64,000 nt of DNA from Anoxybacteroides tepidamans. GTDB taxonomy: Bacteria; Bacillota; Bacilli; Bacillales; Anoxybacillaceae. The number at the start of each line of letters is the position of its first letter. The first letter of the stretch is position 1. Below are positions 1-8,859 of the stretch, in pieces. The DNA lies in the NCBI RefSeq assembly GCF_014201465.1, contig NZ_JACHEP010000010.1, forward strand, positions 32,802 through 96,801, in the 5' to 3' direction. The notes below the pieces were generated by a model, which was given only the letters and a program-made list of their open reading frames with translations, had not been told where the DNA came from and did not search any database. The position numbers and the translations under genes are program-made.

Positions 1-2
1 AC

Positions 3-86
3 CAACGAGAACGTCGGATTGACAGTTTGATCGGAGAAGGAAGAGACGTCGGAGTAAGGATTCTCCCTCCATTGTCATTGTATTAA
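3..86 (+). CDS. C-terminal tail of an unidentified ORF entering from the left edge
   Basis: One frame is open from the first bases of the window to a TAA and would encode a 27-residue charged tail (…RRIDSLIGEGRDVG…). Nothing in it identifies a family. It may be the true end of a gene that begins outside the window, or chance. No terminator hairpin follows it. Confidence 0.2.
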   Translation, partial: QRERRIDSLIGEGRDVGVRILPPLSLY

Positions 87-174
87 TTACTTTATTCGTA
101 TATGTGTATATATAAGTTGAAATTTTGTTTTACATCCAGCCGATCACTCGCCACGTTATATCATAGTCGGCTTT

Positions 175-416
175 ATGGAGATAAAAACAAAAACGAAAAA
201 TCGGAAATTCTTTATTGCAACTTATATAGAAGCGAACAAAATCGAGAAAGAATGGCTTGAACGGTTACAGATCGTTTGCTTTGATGAAGAAACGCGCGTT
301 CAGGAACAAGCATATACGGTTTATGCGTCCGTTGTGTAAAACGAGCTGAACTGATTGAATATTTTGCAGGGAAAAGCGGGGGATATGATGTAGTTAAAAA
401 GAAATATGTTTTTTAG
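175..416 (+). pseudogene. Frameshifted small ORF of unknown family
   Basis: An ATG at 175 opens 54 codons ending in TAA at 337-339. Directly after that stop a second frame continues without interruption from AAA at 339 to TAG at 414-416, adding about 25 residues (KRAELIEYFAGKSGG…). Restoring one base in the run around 334-341 would join them into one soluble charged protein of about 80 residues. No good ribosome site precedes 175. I do not recognise the family. It could be a decayed gene, a sequencing indel, or two unrelated short ORFs. Confidence 0.3.
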
Positions 417-427
417 GAGTGTTTGCG

Positions 428-1792
428 ATGGAACGAATGATTCATGGAAAACGGTTAAAAGATTGGCTGCAAATGTATCCGATATTAAAGTCTATCATAT
501 TATCGGAAGAAGTGTTTTGGCTGAATCCGAATTATAGGCGGTTTTCTGACGTTGTGAATGAATTGCCGTTTGTCGAGCGCGATGTGCTGGAAGCAGAAGA
601 GCGGCTAAAACGGTTTGCGCCATTTATCGCGGCTGCTTTTCCAGAAACAAAAGGTTCAAAAGGGATTATCGAATCACCGCTTGTGGAAATCGAAAATGTC
701 CAAAAAGAAGTAGCGGCTATGTTTCAGCAATCGATACCGGGAAAGCTGTTGTTAAAATGTGACAGCCATTTGCCGATTGCCGGTTCCATTAAAGCAAGAG
801 GTGGGATTTATGAAGTTTTAAAACATGCAGAACAGCTCGCTCTAGCGCATGGATTGCTTTCTGTAGAAGACGACTATTCGATGTTTGCAAGCAATCCATT
901 CCGCGAATTTTTCTCGCAATTTTCGATTACAGTCGGCTCTACAGGCAATCTCGGTTTAAGCATCGGCATTATTAGCGCCAAACTCGGCTTTCGCGTCAAT
1001 GTGCATATGTCGGCAGAGGCAAAGCAATGGAAAAAAGATTTATTGAGAAAAAACGGAGTCAATGTCATTGAACATCAATCGGATTACAGCCGTGCAGTTG
1101 AAATGGGAAGAAAAGAAGCGGAAAAAGACCCGAACAACTACTTTATTGATGACGAAAATTCAACCCATTTATTTCTCGGCTATGCGGTAGCGGCTTTCCG
1201 TTTAAAAAAGCAACTAGAAGAATCGGGGATTGTAGTCGATCAAGACTATCCGTTATTTGTTTATCTTCCGTGCGGAGTAGGAGGAGCGCCGGGAGGCATT
1301 ACGTTTGGATTGAAGTTAGTATTTGGAGATGATGTTCATTGCTTTTTTGCCGAGCCTACCCATTCGCCGTGCATGTTATTAGGAATGATGACAGGGCTTC
1401 ATGATCAAGTATGCGTCCAAGATTTCGGGATCGATAACAAAACAGAAGCAGACGGGCTTGCGGTCGGACGGCCGTCCCGATTCGTCGGAAAAACAATTGA
1501 AAAGCTGGTGAGCGGAATTTATACGGTTGATGACCGGAAGCTGTTTATGCTGCTGGCGTTAATGAACGATCAAGAAGGAATTTCGCTAGAACCATCCGCG
1601 CTTGCAGGCGTATATGGCCCTATTCAGCTTTTGAGAGAAAAAACAACGTATATTCAGCGTCATGGGCTGGAGAGAAAAATGGAACATGCGACACATCTAT
1701 GCTGGGCTACTGGCGGCAGTCTCGTTCCAATAGAAGAAATGAAAACATATTATAAGAAGGGAGCGCATTACATAAAAAACGGAAAAAAGTAA
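428..1792 (+). CDS. dsdA: D-serine dehydratase (D-serine ammonia-lyase)
   Basis: PLP-dependent fold-type II enzyme that converts D-serine to pyruvate and ammonia in the cytoplasm. The 454-residue product is close to the usual length of about 445. The Schiff-base lysine lies in SIKARGG (about residue 122). The phosphate-binding glycine loop [11 protein letters not shown] and the later [10 protein letters not shown] loop, both hallmarks of DsdA, are present. A GTG at 419 is in frame, but the TAGGAG ribosome site at 413-418 abuts it. That site is 9 bases ahead of ATG 428, which I take as the start. It appears monocistronic, since no adjacent gene shares the strand closely. Assignment is firm from the motifs; substrate range is inferred from the family. 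Confidence 0.9.
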   Translation: MERMIHGKRLKDWLQMYPILKSIILSEEVFWLNPNYRRFSDVVNELPFVERDVLEAEERLKRFAPFIAAAFPETKGSKGIIESPLVEIENVQKEVAAMFQQSIPGKLLLKCDSHLPIAGSIKARGGIYEVLKHAEQLALAHGLLSVEDDYSMFASNPFREFFSQFSITVGSTGNLGLSIGIISAKLGFRVNVHMSAEAKQWKKDLLRKNGVNVIEHQSDYSRAVEMGRKEAEKDPNNYFIDDENSTHLFLGYAVAAFRLKKQLEESGIVVDQDYPLFVYLPCGVGGAPGGITFGLKLVFGDDVHCFFAEPTHSPCMLLGMMTGLHDQVCVQDFGIDNKTEADGLAVGRPSRFVGKTIEKLVSGIYTVDDRKLFMLLALMNDQEGISLEPSALAGVYGPIQLLREKTTYIQRHGLERKMEHATHLCWATGGSLVPIEEMKTYYKKGAHYIKNGKK

Positions 1793-1871
1793 CATTGCCA
1801 ATAACCGAATTTTAAAAGTATGAAAGTAGTTCAAAAGTCCATTTTTTCGTGTCTTATGTATAGTTACACAG

Positions 1872-1899
1872 ACAAGCTACACTCCCGATGCATAGTATG
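1872..1899 (+). promoter_or_regulatory. Sigma-K-like promoter for the Ena-like gene
   Basis: AC at 1872-1873, a 17-base spacer, then CATAGTATG at 1891-1899. The sporulation sigma-K consensus is AC-N16/17-CATAnnnTA, so there is one mismatch in the last pair. It lies about 30 bases upstream of the start of a cysteine-rich spore-type gene, which makes mother-cell expression plausible. Confidence 0.45.
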
Positions 1900-1929
1900 T
1901 AGTCACAAACAAAGAGGAAGTGAATGTTT

Positions 1930-2292
1930 ATGGGATGCGCTTGTTGTATGACAAATTGCATAACTAGCCGGAATCAACTCGTCGCGTGTACGATCAAAGG
2001 AGTAATTCAGCAAAGTTGTCCTAGTGGTGAACAAGTCTACGTTCAATGTGTCCACCCTGTTCCAATTACTGTATCCATATTAAATACTGGTGCTCCAGGA
2101 GTTAGTTGTAATATTATTGCTCGGTTGAAAGGTCCGAGTACGACTGCTACGGTAACAATTGAACCGCTGCAACAAAAAACACTTTGTAGCGATAAAGCGA
2201 CGCAACTGACTATAGAGTGCACTGGAGGTGGGGTATTAGGCAATTGCGTAGGAACGTTTGAAGGATGCATCGGAGCAGTAAATACTGCATAA
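1930..2292 (+). CDS. Cysteine-rich Ena-like (DUF3992-type) spore appendage protein candidate
   Basis: Small protein of about 120 residues with an N-terminal cysteine cluster (GCACCMTNC) followed by a Ser/Thr/Val-rich beta-type domain with spaced cysteines. This matches the plan of Bacillus endospore-appendage (Ena) subunits: an N-terminal connector with a CC pair, then a jelly-roll core. The C-terminal part (TFEGCIG…) aligns loosely with the FEGEICV segment of the neighbouring gene at 2338-2739. Two ATGs are possible, 1924 and 1930; the GAGGAAG site at 1914-1920 is better spaced for 1930. A sigma-K-like promoter precedes it and a strong hairpin terminator follows. Family assignment comes from cysteine pattern and neighbourhood; L-type (Ena3-like) versus other spore surface protein cannot be decided here. 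Confidence 0.55.
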   Translation: MGCACCMTNCITSRNQLVACTIKGVIQQSCPSGEQVYVQCVHPVPITVSILNTGAPGVSCNIIARLKGPSTTATVTIEPLQQKTLCSDKATQLTIECTGGGVLGNCVGTFEGCIGAVNTA

Positions 2293-2298
2293 CTACGT

Positions 2299-2327
2299 AA
2301 CGCCCTAATCATCATAATTAGGGCGTT
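2299..2327. terminator. Bidirectional terminator between convergent Ena-like genes
   Basis: Perfect 11-bp inverted repeat AACGCCCTAAT / ATTAGGGCGTT with a 7-base loop, followed on the plus strand by a T-rich tract. It sits between the stop codons of the two convergent genes and can serve both. Confidence 0.85.
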
Positions 2328-2337
2328 TTAGATTTTA

Positions 2338-2739
2338 TTAGTTAAGTCTATAGCGAGGAGTTACGCAAATTTCTCCTTCGAAAGTTGCTGTTGTTAGCAG
2401 AGCTGCTGGAATAATAACTTGAATTTCGTCAAATCTAGCAGCTGTGAACGTCAGGCATCCGCCTTCATCTAACGTAATAGGGCTGCCAACGACTGTTCCA
2501 TTAATTAAAAATTGAACTTGAATTGGAGTATTAGGAACACCGCAGCCATATTTTACAAACCCTGATGCAAACAATGGACATTTTAAACTATTAATATAAA
2601 TTGTTCGTGTAGTGGCTAAACCAGTTTGGCTCGTCGTTTTCCATTCACAGCAAACTTGATCTTGCACAAAATTTTTGTTAGAGCAACAACTAAAACAGCA
2701 ATCTCCGTTTGTTTGATTACATGTACAGTTTTTACTCAA
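2338..2739 (-). CDS. Endospore appendage subunit, DUF3992 (Ena) family
   Basis: The product of about 133 residues ends in FEGEICVTPRYRLN, very like the GEVCITPRY-type C-terminus of Bacillus cereus Ena1A/Ena1B. Its N-terminus is cysteine-rich (GDCCFSCC, then VCCEWK), as in the Ena connector that cross-links subunits by disulfides. The middle (PIQVQFLINGTVVGSPITL…) has the alternating pattern of the DUF3992 jelly roll. Such proteins self-assemble outside the spore into stiff pili. A GTG at 2748 is in frame but lies inside the AGAGGTG ribosome site, so TTG at 2739 is the better start. It is convergent with the Ena-like gene at 1930. Family assignment is fairly secure; filament formation is inferred. 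Confidence 0.75.
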   Translation of the reverse strand: MSKNCTCNQTNGDCCFSCCSNKNFVQDQVCCEWKTTSQTGLATTRTIYINSLKCPLFASGFVKYGCGVPNTPIQVQFLINGTVVGSPITLDEGGCLTFTAARFDEIQVIIPAALLTTATFEGEICVTPRYRLN

Positions 2740-3157
2740 TGAGGTCACCTCTACTTTTAATTAGAATCCCTTGATGACTCTAGTCTGATGACTAGGGTTT
2801 TTATTGTTTCACCTCCCAAAAATGAGGGTGCGAATAAATGAAAAATCTGTCATTTTCCCTCACTATGTTTAGTAAAAAATCTCCTGAAAGAGAGCTTTTT
2901 CTTTGCAAAGCGCTTATCATCCCTCATAAAATCCCCAGATTTAAGGTTCTATTATAGGTTAGGACTTTGCGTTTCTATATGATTTTATTAGATGCAGGTG
3001 ATGGTTGTTCCGTATAGGTGATTGTTACGAATCATTGCCCATTTTTGTACGTTTGGACGCGATGTAATTCATCTATGAATTTTTTAATTACTGTAACTAA
3101 AAGGGAACAGGTGTCATAATATAAATATACCTGTAGTGGAAGGGGGGATTGAATGGC
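2740..3157. other. Intergenic region between divergent spore-surface genes
   Basis: About 420 A+T-rich bases separate the divergent genes at 2739 and 3158. The right end holds the sigma-K-type promoter of the right-hand gene. I found no convincing promoter on the minus strand, no ORF with a ribosome site and no long hairpin. Confidence 0.5.
3096..3123 (+). promoter_or_regulatory. Consensus sigma-K promoter
   Basis: AC at 3096-3097, exactly 17 bases, then CATAATATA at 3115-3123, a full match to AC-N16/17-CATAnnnTA. The gene start is 35 bases downstream. This supports late mother-cell expression of the 317-residue protein. Confidence 0.6.
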
Positions 3158-4111
3158 ATGAATATAAACACACTTGAAAGGCATTGTATTAAAGCATTAA
3201 AAGTCTTTGATTGGGTGAATAGTGTCTTAAATATTCAACTGAAAGAAATCACGAAAATAAAAGAAGATAAGTTCGATGATTTGATTTGTTGTGATTTTCA
3301 AGTACCTTGTAATTCAAAAGTCCCCTCGACAATTTGGACAGGATTAGGCGTTGAAAACATATCAGGTACCATAAACATTGTTTTTCATTGCGGCTGTGGT
3401 GGAATAATGGATGTGATCGTAAATGGAGAAAAGCTGATCTCCCTCATAGAAGGGGCGTCGTTTTGTGCAACAATTTCTGATTTGCAATCAATAAACGTTC
3501 TTTGTCACAGTCCATCTGATCAATTAGGTTTTTGTAAAGGGGAACTAAAAATGGTTCTCCATTTTAATCCGTTTAAAAATAAAGGAAGTTGTATTGATTT
3601 AAAGAAAACAAAATGTTTTTTATCCGATAGCTGTGGAAACCCTCTTGATCCTACTGTACCGGGTTCGATCATTTGTGAAGAACTTCAAGAGGAAAATGGA
3701 AGGAAAAACGTAGGTGCCATGCTGCCAAATGGGCAGTTCGTTGTTCTCCAAAAGGTTAAAGTGTTGAAAAGGGGATTTGTAACTGTTGAGTTTTTCGATG
3801 AGAAAGGAGATATATGGAAAAAATGTACCATTCCGTTTTCCGAAATCGAAACGTTTTTCCTTTGTGCACCTATCGGAACAGTATTGAACTGTAAAATAAC
3901 CGATTTTGATTGTGAAACATATATTATTCCATCGCTAGATAGCGAATGGTTTGAAATGATCATTTTTATAAAAATATGCCAAGATATAAGAATATTAGGT
4001 GAAGTAAAAATTGAAGTAGTGGGAAATTTTTGTGAACCACGTAGAGCTATAGAAATAAAAAAAACTTGTTCAGCGCCGATTCCCCCATCTCAATGTTTCT
4101 CCACTTTTTGA
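3158..4111 (+). CDS. Two-part cysteine-containing spore surface protein with an Ena-like domain
   Basis: A 317-residue protein of no named family. The first 35 residues contain IKALKVFDWVN, resembling the VKRVYDWV tag seen in many Bacillus spore-coat-type proteins. Residues of about 45-140 (ICCDFQVPCNSKVPS… to FCKGELKMVLHF) repeat the cysteine spacing and beta pattern of the neighbouring DUF3992-like proteins. The second half has another cysteine-rich beta region and ends FCEPRRAIEIKKTC. There is no signal peptide or membrane segment, as expected for a mother-cell spore protein. TTG 3149 is in frame but touches the AGGGGGG ribosome site; ATG 3158 has normal spacing. It could be the anchor or terminal subunit of the appendage, but that is inference. 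Confidence 0.5.
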   Translation: MNINTLERHCIKALKVFDWVNSVLNIQLKEITKIKEDKFDDLICCDFQVPCNSKVPSTIWTGLGVENISGTINIVFHCGCGGIMDVIVNGEKLISLIEGASFCATISDLQSINVLCHSPSDQLGFCKGELKMVLHFNPFKNKGSCIDLKKTKCFLSDSCGNPLDPTVPGSIICEELQEENGRKNVGAMLPNGQFVVLQKVKVLKRGFVTVEFFDEKGDIWKKCTIPFSEIETFFLCAPIGTVLNCKITDFDCETYIIPSLDSEWFEMIIFIKICQDIRILGEVKIEVVGNFCEPRRAIEIKKTCSAPIPPSQCFSTF

Positions 4112-4128
4112 GCATACTTCATTTATTA

Positions 4129-4163
4129 AAATCTCTCGTTCACTGCACATGAACGAGAGATTT
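4129..4163 (+). terminator. Rho-independent terminator
   Basis: A 14-bp inverted repeat (AAATCTCTCGTTCA and its complement) with a 7-base loop, running into seven T residues. It lies 17 bases after the stop of the 317-residue spore protein. Confidence 0.85.
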
Positions 4164-4270
4164 TTTTATTAAAGGGAGAGAATGTCAAGGCGGTACAAGA
4201 AGGTTGCTCTCCTTAGCTGTTTCGTATAAGATGAGAGAAGATAGTTAGTTTTTCAAAAAGGAGAAATAAC

Positions 4271-4969
4271 ATGGACGCGTTTTTGTCTTCTGAAGCGTTG
4301 GCGGCGTTAGTCAAAATTATTATGATTGATATCATTTTGTCTGGTGATAATGCAGTTGTCATTGCGATGGCGACGAGAAAGCTTCCGAAAGAGCAACAAA
4401 ATAAGGCGATTTTTTGGGGGACAGGCGGTGCGGTTGTTTTACGGATTGCCTTTGCGGCGATTATTGTTTTTCTATTAAACATTCCATTTGTACATTTAGT
4501 TGGCGGGATTTTGTTGCTTTGGATTGCTTACAAGGTGCTTGTCGAGCAGGAAGAGGAAGCGAACATTGAATCGTCGGATCGCCTGTTCAAAGCAATTTGG
4601 ACGATTATTGTTGCAGACGCGGTCATGAGCTTGGATAATGTTGTCGCTGTGGCAGGAGCATCGGAAGGGCATATCGGCATGATCGCCTTTGGCGTAGCGA
4701 TCAGCATTCCGATTATGATTTTCGGCTCGAAAGCGATTATGGCGATGATGGAAAAATATAAGTGGATCGCTTACGCCGGCTCTGGCATTTTAGCGTGGAC
4801 AGGCGGAAAAATGATGATGGAAGATGAAGGATTTGCGAGCCTTCTTCATATCCCACACGGGCCTCTTACGTATGCGATTACCGCAGGGCTAACGATTTTC
4901 GTTTTATCGGCTGGCTATATGACAAATAAAAAGGCGGAAGCGCAAGGCAAAAAAGAACGAATCGTATAA
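4271..4969 (+). CDS. TerC-family integral membrane protein (YjbE-like)
   Basis: A 232-residue polytopic protein with about seven hydrophobic segments. It carries the two TerC signature helices with acidic residues in the membrane, SGDNAVVIA (near residue 24) and SLDNVVAVAG (near 120). Bacillus members of this family export Mn2+ and help metallate secreted enzymes. The short length and motif order fit the YjbE/YceF branch. The start is supported by AAAAAGGAGA ahead of ATG. It is followed by a strong terminator shared with the converging lut operon. I looked for a yybP-ykoY Mn riboswitch upstream and found only a short GGGAGA/TCTCC hairpin. The exact substrate is inferred. Confidence 0.8.
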   Translation: MDAFLSSEALAALVKIIMIDIILSGDNAVVIAMATRKLPKEQQNKAIFWGTGGAVVLRIAFAAIIVFLLNIPFVHLVGGILLLWIAYKVLVEQEEEANIESSDRLFKAIWTIIVADAVMSLDNVVAVAGASEGHIGMIAFGVAISIPIMIFGSKAIMAMMEKYKWIAYAGSGILAWTGGKMMMEDEGFASLLHIPHGPLTYAITAGLTIFVLSAGYMTNKKAEAQGKKERIV

Positions 4970-4977
4970 TATGTGGA

Positions 4978-5015
4978 AAGGCTAGTATCTTCTTTTTCGA
5001 AGAGATACTAGCCTT
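4978..5015. terminator. Bidirectional terminator
   Basis: A 13-bp stem (AAGGCTAGTATCT with AGATACTAGCCTT) followed by T5. It lies between the TerC gene and the converging lutC stop, so it can terminate both. Confidence 0.85.
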
Positions 5016-5019
5016 TTTC

Positions 5020-5742
5020 TTATCGATCGGTGACGACGATATAAGTTGCTTTCACAGGACCGTGGACGCCGACGACTAAGTTCATTTCAATATCGGCAGA
5101 GTTGCTCGGTCCGGTAATAAAGTTGATACAAGAAGCCACTTGTTCGCCATTTTCAATTTGCTTATGAATGTACGCAGCTGCTTGCGTCATGCGCGGAACG
5201 ATTGTGCTTTTTGGAATGATCGCGATATATGTTTGCGGCAAAAAGCTGACGGTCCGGCCTTTTCCACTATTGCTAAATAAAACAACGGTTCCAGACTCTG
5301 CTAATGTAATATCGCTGAAAGTAATACCGACGTTCGCTTTTTCCGCCCATTCAATATTTTTCCTGCCGGCGGAGGCGTCCCAAATATGAACATCGATCTG
5401 TTCATTTGGCCATTCGGATTGCAATAACGGCATTAATCTGTATTCCGCAAAACGCGGGTCGTTCCATGTGACAACAGGTCCGCCACCATATTGCGCTACC
5501 GTTTGTTTAAGCGTTGCGGCAAGAGCGTCAGCAGTTGTCGCCACAAAATCGGTATGAATGCGGGAGCATTGCGATTTCAGCACTTCGAGCAAATCGTCTT
5601 GGCTATATCCTTGAAAAACGGTCCATTGCGGTTGATGTTTCCAAGCAGGCCGCGATACTGCCGATGTGCGCGGTTCGCGCCCCAACCTTTTGGCGATCGT
5701 CTGTAGAAAGGTGTCGCGGTTATGAATCGCTCCGTTTGCCAT
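5020..5742 (-). CDS. lutC: Lactate utilization protein C
   Basis: A 240-residue LUD-domain protein, third subunit of the LutABC complex that oxidises L-lactate to pyruvate in the cytoplasm. The LUD core is recognisable in WNDPRF, the ITFSDITLAESGTVV stretch and the VVGVHGP end. Its ATG overlaps the lutB stop (TAATG at 5744-5740) and AAGGAGG lies just upstream within lutB, indicating translational coupling. It is the last gene of the lutA-lutB-lutC operon and is closed by the shared terminator at 4978-5015. Function follows from the family and the complete operon. Confidence 0.9.
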   Translation of the reverse strand: MANGAIHNRDTFLQTIAKRLGREPRTSAVSRPAWKHQPQWTVFQGYSQDDLLEVLKSQCSRIHTDFVATTADALAATLKQTVAQYGGGPVVTWNDPRFAEYRLMPLLQSEWPNEQIDVHIWDASAGRKNIEWAEKANVGITFSDITLAESGTVVLFSNSGKGRTVSFLPQTYIAIIPKSTIVPRMTQAAAYIHKQIENGEQVASCINFITGPSNSADIEMNLVVGVHGPVKATYIVVTDR

Positions 5743-7169
5743 TATTGCTCTCCTCCTTTCTTATGTTCACGAAACCAGTCGCGGAATCGTTCTTTATTTG
5801 GCGCAGGAAACTCGCGAATTTCCGTCCAAGCTTTTAACGGGCCAATTCCTTTTGTGATGCGCTGATCGGCCGTGAACGGCTGGAGCGCACTTGGAGCTAC
5901 TTTGGAACCGAATTTGTAAAGCAGCGATGAAGCGGCACCTAAGCCGAATGCTTTCATTGCTAATTTTTCGGAAATTGGTGCTTTTCCTTCTCGCTCAACG
6001 ATCACTTGCCGATGCTTGAGCAACAACTCATGAAGCGGGATTTTGACGGGGCAAGCTTCCGTGCAAGCGGCACATAACGTTGATGCATATGGAAGTTCTT
6101 TATAATCATCGTATCCTCCAAGAAGCGGTGAAAGGACAGCGCCGATCGGACCGGAATAAATGGATCCGTATGAATGTCCGCCAATGTGGCGATAAACAGG
6201 GCAGACGTTGACGCAAGCCGCGCAACGAATGCATTGCAATACCGATTGAAATTCTGTTCCGAGAATATCAGAACGACCGTTATCGACGATGACTAAATGA
6301 AACTCTTCCGGGCCGTCGACATCTCCTTCGTCGCGCGGACCGGTTAAAACGGTGATGTAGCTTGTTAATTTTTGACCAACGGCGCTACGTGTGAGCAAGC
6401 TGACGAGCACTTCCATTTCTTCAAATGTCGGTACAATCCGCTCCATACCCATAACGGTAATTTGCGTTTTTGGTAAGGCAGTGACTAAATCGGCGTTGCC
6501 TTCGTTTGTTACGAGTGTGATCGATCCGGACTCAGCAATGGCGAAGTTACAGCCGGTAATGCCGATATCGGCTGTTAAATATTCATTTCGCAACATTTTC
6601 CGGGCGTGCGATGCAAGCTCTTCTGGTTTTTCTGTTTTGTCATAGTCTAATTTTTTCCGGAAGACGTCGCGAATTTGTTCTTTATTTTTATGAAGGGCAG
6701 GCGCGACAATATGCGATGGAGGATCGTGATCGTCAATTTGCAAAATGTATTCGCCAAGGTCGGTTTCAATCACTTCACATCCAGCCGCTTCTAGCACAGG
6801 ATTCAAATGAATTTCTTCCGTCACCATTGATTTTGATTTCACAATTTTCTTTGCGTTCTTTTTGATGACAACATCACGAATGTATTGATTAGCTTCTTCC
6901 GCTGTTTGCGCAAAAAACACATGTCCACCGCGTTTGGCAACGTTTTCACTTAATTGCATTAAATAATAATCGAGATGTTCTAACGTATGCTGGCGAATTT
7001 CTTCTCCAAGCGCGCGCCATTCTTCCCAGTTGCCGAGCTCTGCTGCAGCATCGAGCCGTCTTGTTCGCAACCGTTCTTGTGCTCCGGCGACAGCTCCGCG
7101 CATAAATGAGTTGTTAATTCCTGTTTCTACGCGTTCATGGAACGGGTCTGTTCCAATTTTCATTGACAT
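5742..7169 (-). CDS. lutB: Lactate utilization iron-sulfur protein B
   Basis: A 475-residue subunit of the LutABC lactate oxidation complex. An N-terminal LUD domain ([30 protein letters not shown]) is followed by two [4Fe-4S] ferredoxin motifs, [12 protein letters not shown] and [13 protein letters not shown], near residues 310 and 365. A longer ORF begins at 7184, but that ATG lies inside the GGAGGTGA ribosome site. ATG 7169 is correctly spaced and gives the usual [10 protein letters not shown]-terminus. The gene follows lutA by a few bases and overlaps lutC. The operon is predicted to be repressed by LutR through the site at 7960-7972. Confidence 0.92.
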   Translation of the reverse strand: MSMKIGTDPFHERVETGINNSFMRGAVAGAQERLRTRRLDAAAELGNWEEWRALGEEIRQHTLEHLDYYLMQLSENVAKRGGHVFFAQTAEEANQYIRDVVIKKNAKKIVKSKSMVTEEIHLNPVLEAAGCEVIETDLGEYILQIDDHDPPSHIVAPALHKNKEQIRDVFRKKLDYDKTEKPEELASHARKMLRNEYLTADIGITGCNFAIAESGSITLVTNEGNADLVTALPKTQITVMGMERIVPTFEEMEVLVSLLTRSAVGQKLTSYITVLTGPRDEGDVDGPEEFHLVIVDNGRSDILGTEFQSVLQCIRCAACVNVCPVYRHIGGHSYGSIYSGPIGAVLSPLLGGYDDYKELPYASTLCAACTEACPVKIPLHELLLKHRQVIVEREGKAPISEKLAMKAFGLGAASSLLYKFGSKVAPSALQPFTADQRITKGIGPLKAWTEIREFPAPNKERFRDWFREHKKGGEQ

Positions 7170-7184
7170 TTTTATCACCTCCAT

Positions 7185-7901
7185 TTAACGGCTATTGAGC
7201 ACTTCAGCGATATGCATCACTTGAATTGGTTTTCCTTTACGCTCAATGCGCCCGCCGATGTTCATTAAACAACCGCAATCCGCTCCAATTAAATAATCAG
7301 CTTCGGTTTCTTCGATATGCCGGATTTTTTCATCTACCATTTGTTCGGAAATCGGCCCCATTTTCACGGAAAATGTGCCGCCAAACCCGCAACAGTTATG
7401 GGCGTTCGGTAACGGCATCACTTCTAACCCTTCAACATGTTTTAACAGTTGAAAAGGCGCATCTTTGACGCCAAGTAAGCGAGTCATATGGCAAGAAGTA
7501 TGATAGGTCGCCCGTCCTTTTAATTTAGCTCCGACATCCTCGATTTTCAGCACTTCTACAAGAAACTGCGTTAATTCGTATGTTTTCGCTGCTAGCGCTT
7601 TCGCTTTTGGTTCCCATTCAGGATCACCTTTAAAAATGTGTGGATATTCTTTAAACATCGTGGCGCAAGAACCGGAAGGAGCGACGACATATTCCGCATG
7701 TTCAAACGTGCGAATCATATGTTTCATCGCTTCTTTTGCTTCTTTTACATAGCCGCTATTGTAAGCGGGCTGGCCACAGCATGTTTGCGCCTCTGGAAAT
7801 TCAACTTCGCAACCTAACCGTTCTAGCAGTTCAACAGTCGCTTTTCCAACGTTTGTGTGAAACAAATCGACTAAACAAGTAATGAATAACGTGACCTTCA
7901 T
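7185..7901 (-). CDS. lutA: Lactate utilization protein A (CCG-domain oxidoreductase subunit)
   Basis: A 238-residue protein with two cysteine-rich CCG domains, [10 protein letters not shown] near residue 42 and [11 protein letters not shown] near 168. These are typical of LutA/GlpC/HdrB-type subunits that bind non-cubane iron-sulfur clusters and pass electrons. It is the first gene of the operon. A -10 like TATAAT (minus strand, 7988-7983) and a 13-bp LutR palindrome lie upstream. Its product is a partner of LutB and LutC in L-lactate oxidation. Confidence 0.92.
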   Translation of the reverse strand: MKVTLFITCLVDLFHTNVGKATVELLERLGCEVEFPEAQTCCGQPAYNSGYVKEAKEAMKHMIRTFEHAEYVVAPSGSCATMFKEYPHIFKGDPEWEPKAKALAAKTYELTQFLVEVLKIEDVGAKLKGRATYHTSCHMTRLLGVKDAPFQLLKHVEGLEVMPLPNAHNCCGFGGTFSVKMGPISEQMVDEKIRHIEETEADYLIGADCGCLMNIGGRIERKGKPIQVMHIAEVLNSR

Positions 7902-7959
7902 GTTCCCTCTTCCCCCTTTGTTTACAAAATGTACGGCTAGCGTCTCGACAAGTCAGCTG

Positions 7960-7972
7960 GTCATCAGATGAC
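7960..7972. promoter_or_regulatory. LutR operator in front of lutABC
   Basis: Palindrome GTCATC-A-GATGAC, matching the operator of the FadR-type regulator LutR. It lies just downstream of the lutA -10 element (minus TATAAT at 7988-7983), where a bound repressor would block transcription. The same core appears at 8913-8927 before lutP. Confidence 0.75.
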
Positions 7973-8000
7973 TTTGTTCATAATTATATAACAATTTCGC

Positions 8001-8036
8001 AAAAAAGAAAGCGCCTAATTGTTTAAGCAGGCGCTT
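8001..8036 (-). terminator. Terminator of lutR
   Basis: AAGCGCCT and AGGCGCTT form an 8-bp stem that overlaps the lutR stop codon. On the minus strand it is followed by TCTTTTTT. Confidence 0.8.
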
Positions 8037-8757
8037 ACGAGGACAAAATATATTTTTTGAGTACTCTTTCTACGTTAGATAAATGCTGAAGCATGCGCTC
8101 TTGAGCCGCATCGGCATCCCGATCTTTAATCGCTTCAAAAATTTTCATATGTTCATCAAGAAGCTGTTCGCTTGTCGCTTGTTTAGAGAAAAGCCAGATT
8201 CTGCGCGTCTCCCGCATTGTTTCAATCATCATTTCGGATACGTTGTTCATCAAACTGACTAAAATCGGGTTTTGTGATGCGGTGGCAACAGCCATATGGA
8301 ATAAAAAGTCTGCTTTTTCCCCAAGTTCTTCATCTCCGACGTCGATTCCTTGTTTCATTTGCTGAAGAGCGTATTGCATCGCTTCTAAATCTTTTTCTGT
8401 CCATTTTCGTGCAGCCACGCCGGCTGCCCCGACTTCTAGCAGTTTGCGAACTTCTACTAAATGGGCAATGTCTTCTTTTTTCATAAGAGCGGCAACAGAG
8501 ATAGGAAACGAAAGCATCACTGGGTCAAATTCACGAACGTACGTTCCTTCTCCTTGTTTGAGTTCGATTAGCCCCATCGCTTTCAGAGCCGTTAGCGCTT
8601 CGCGAATCGCCGCACGGCCGACTTGGAAATTTTCTGCGAGCTGCTGCACCGAATCTAGCTTATCGCCAGGTTTTAACACTCCAGTTTTAATCATATCAAA
8701 AATGGCTTCTGCTACTTCTTCGTAAATTTTTTTTGGCTTGATTTGTTTATATTCCAA
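8035..8757 (-). CDS. lutR: GntR/FadR-family lactate-responsive regulator
   Basis: A 240-residue transcription factor. The N-terminal winged helix (YEEVAEAIFDMIKTGVL… GRAAIREALTALKAMGLIE) is of the GntR type. The C-terminal all-helical FCD domain (MAVATASQNPI and the HMKIFEAIKDRD end) senses a carboxylate ligand. The start is TTG at 8757, 7-8 bases after GAGGTGA. The gene sits between lutABC and lutP and is read in the same direction as lutABC, although its own terminator separates it. Matching palindromes at both flanking promoters make it the likely repressor of lactate uptake and oxidation. Confidence 0.88.
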   Translation of the reverse strand: MEYKQIKPKKIYEEVAEAIFDMIKTGVLKPGDKLDSVQQLAENFQVGRAAIREALTALKAMGLIELKQGEGTYVREFDPVMLSFPISVAALMKKEDIAHLVEVRKLLEVGAAGVAARKWTEKDLEAMQYALQQMKQGIDVGDEELGEKADFLFHMAVATASQNPILVSLMNNVSEMMIETMRETRRIWLFSKQATSEQLLDEHMKIFEAIKDRDADAAQERMLQHLSNVERVLKKYILSS

Positions 8758-8859
8758 AAAAGGTCACCTCATACCGTAAAAAACTCATGATAGTTTATTA
8801 TACAAAAATTTTGACCATAAGGCAGTGAAAGAAATTTCGAAAAATTTTCTTTTTTTGTA

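Noticed and set aside
2043..2315. Minus-strand 90-codon ORF opposite the Ena-like gene
   Set aside because: It is antisense to a better supported gene and has no ribosome site; the frame is open because of the codon pattern of the true gene.
4171..4270. Possible yybP-ykoY manganese riboswitch before the TerC-family gene
   Set aside because: Only a short GGGAGA/TCTCC hairpin is present; the conserved riboswitch core and a terminator are absent.
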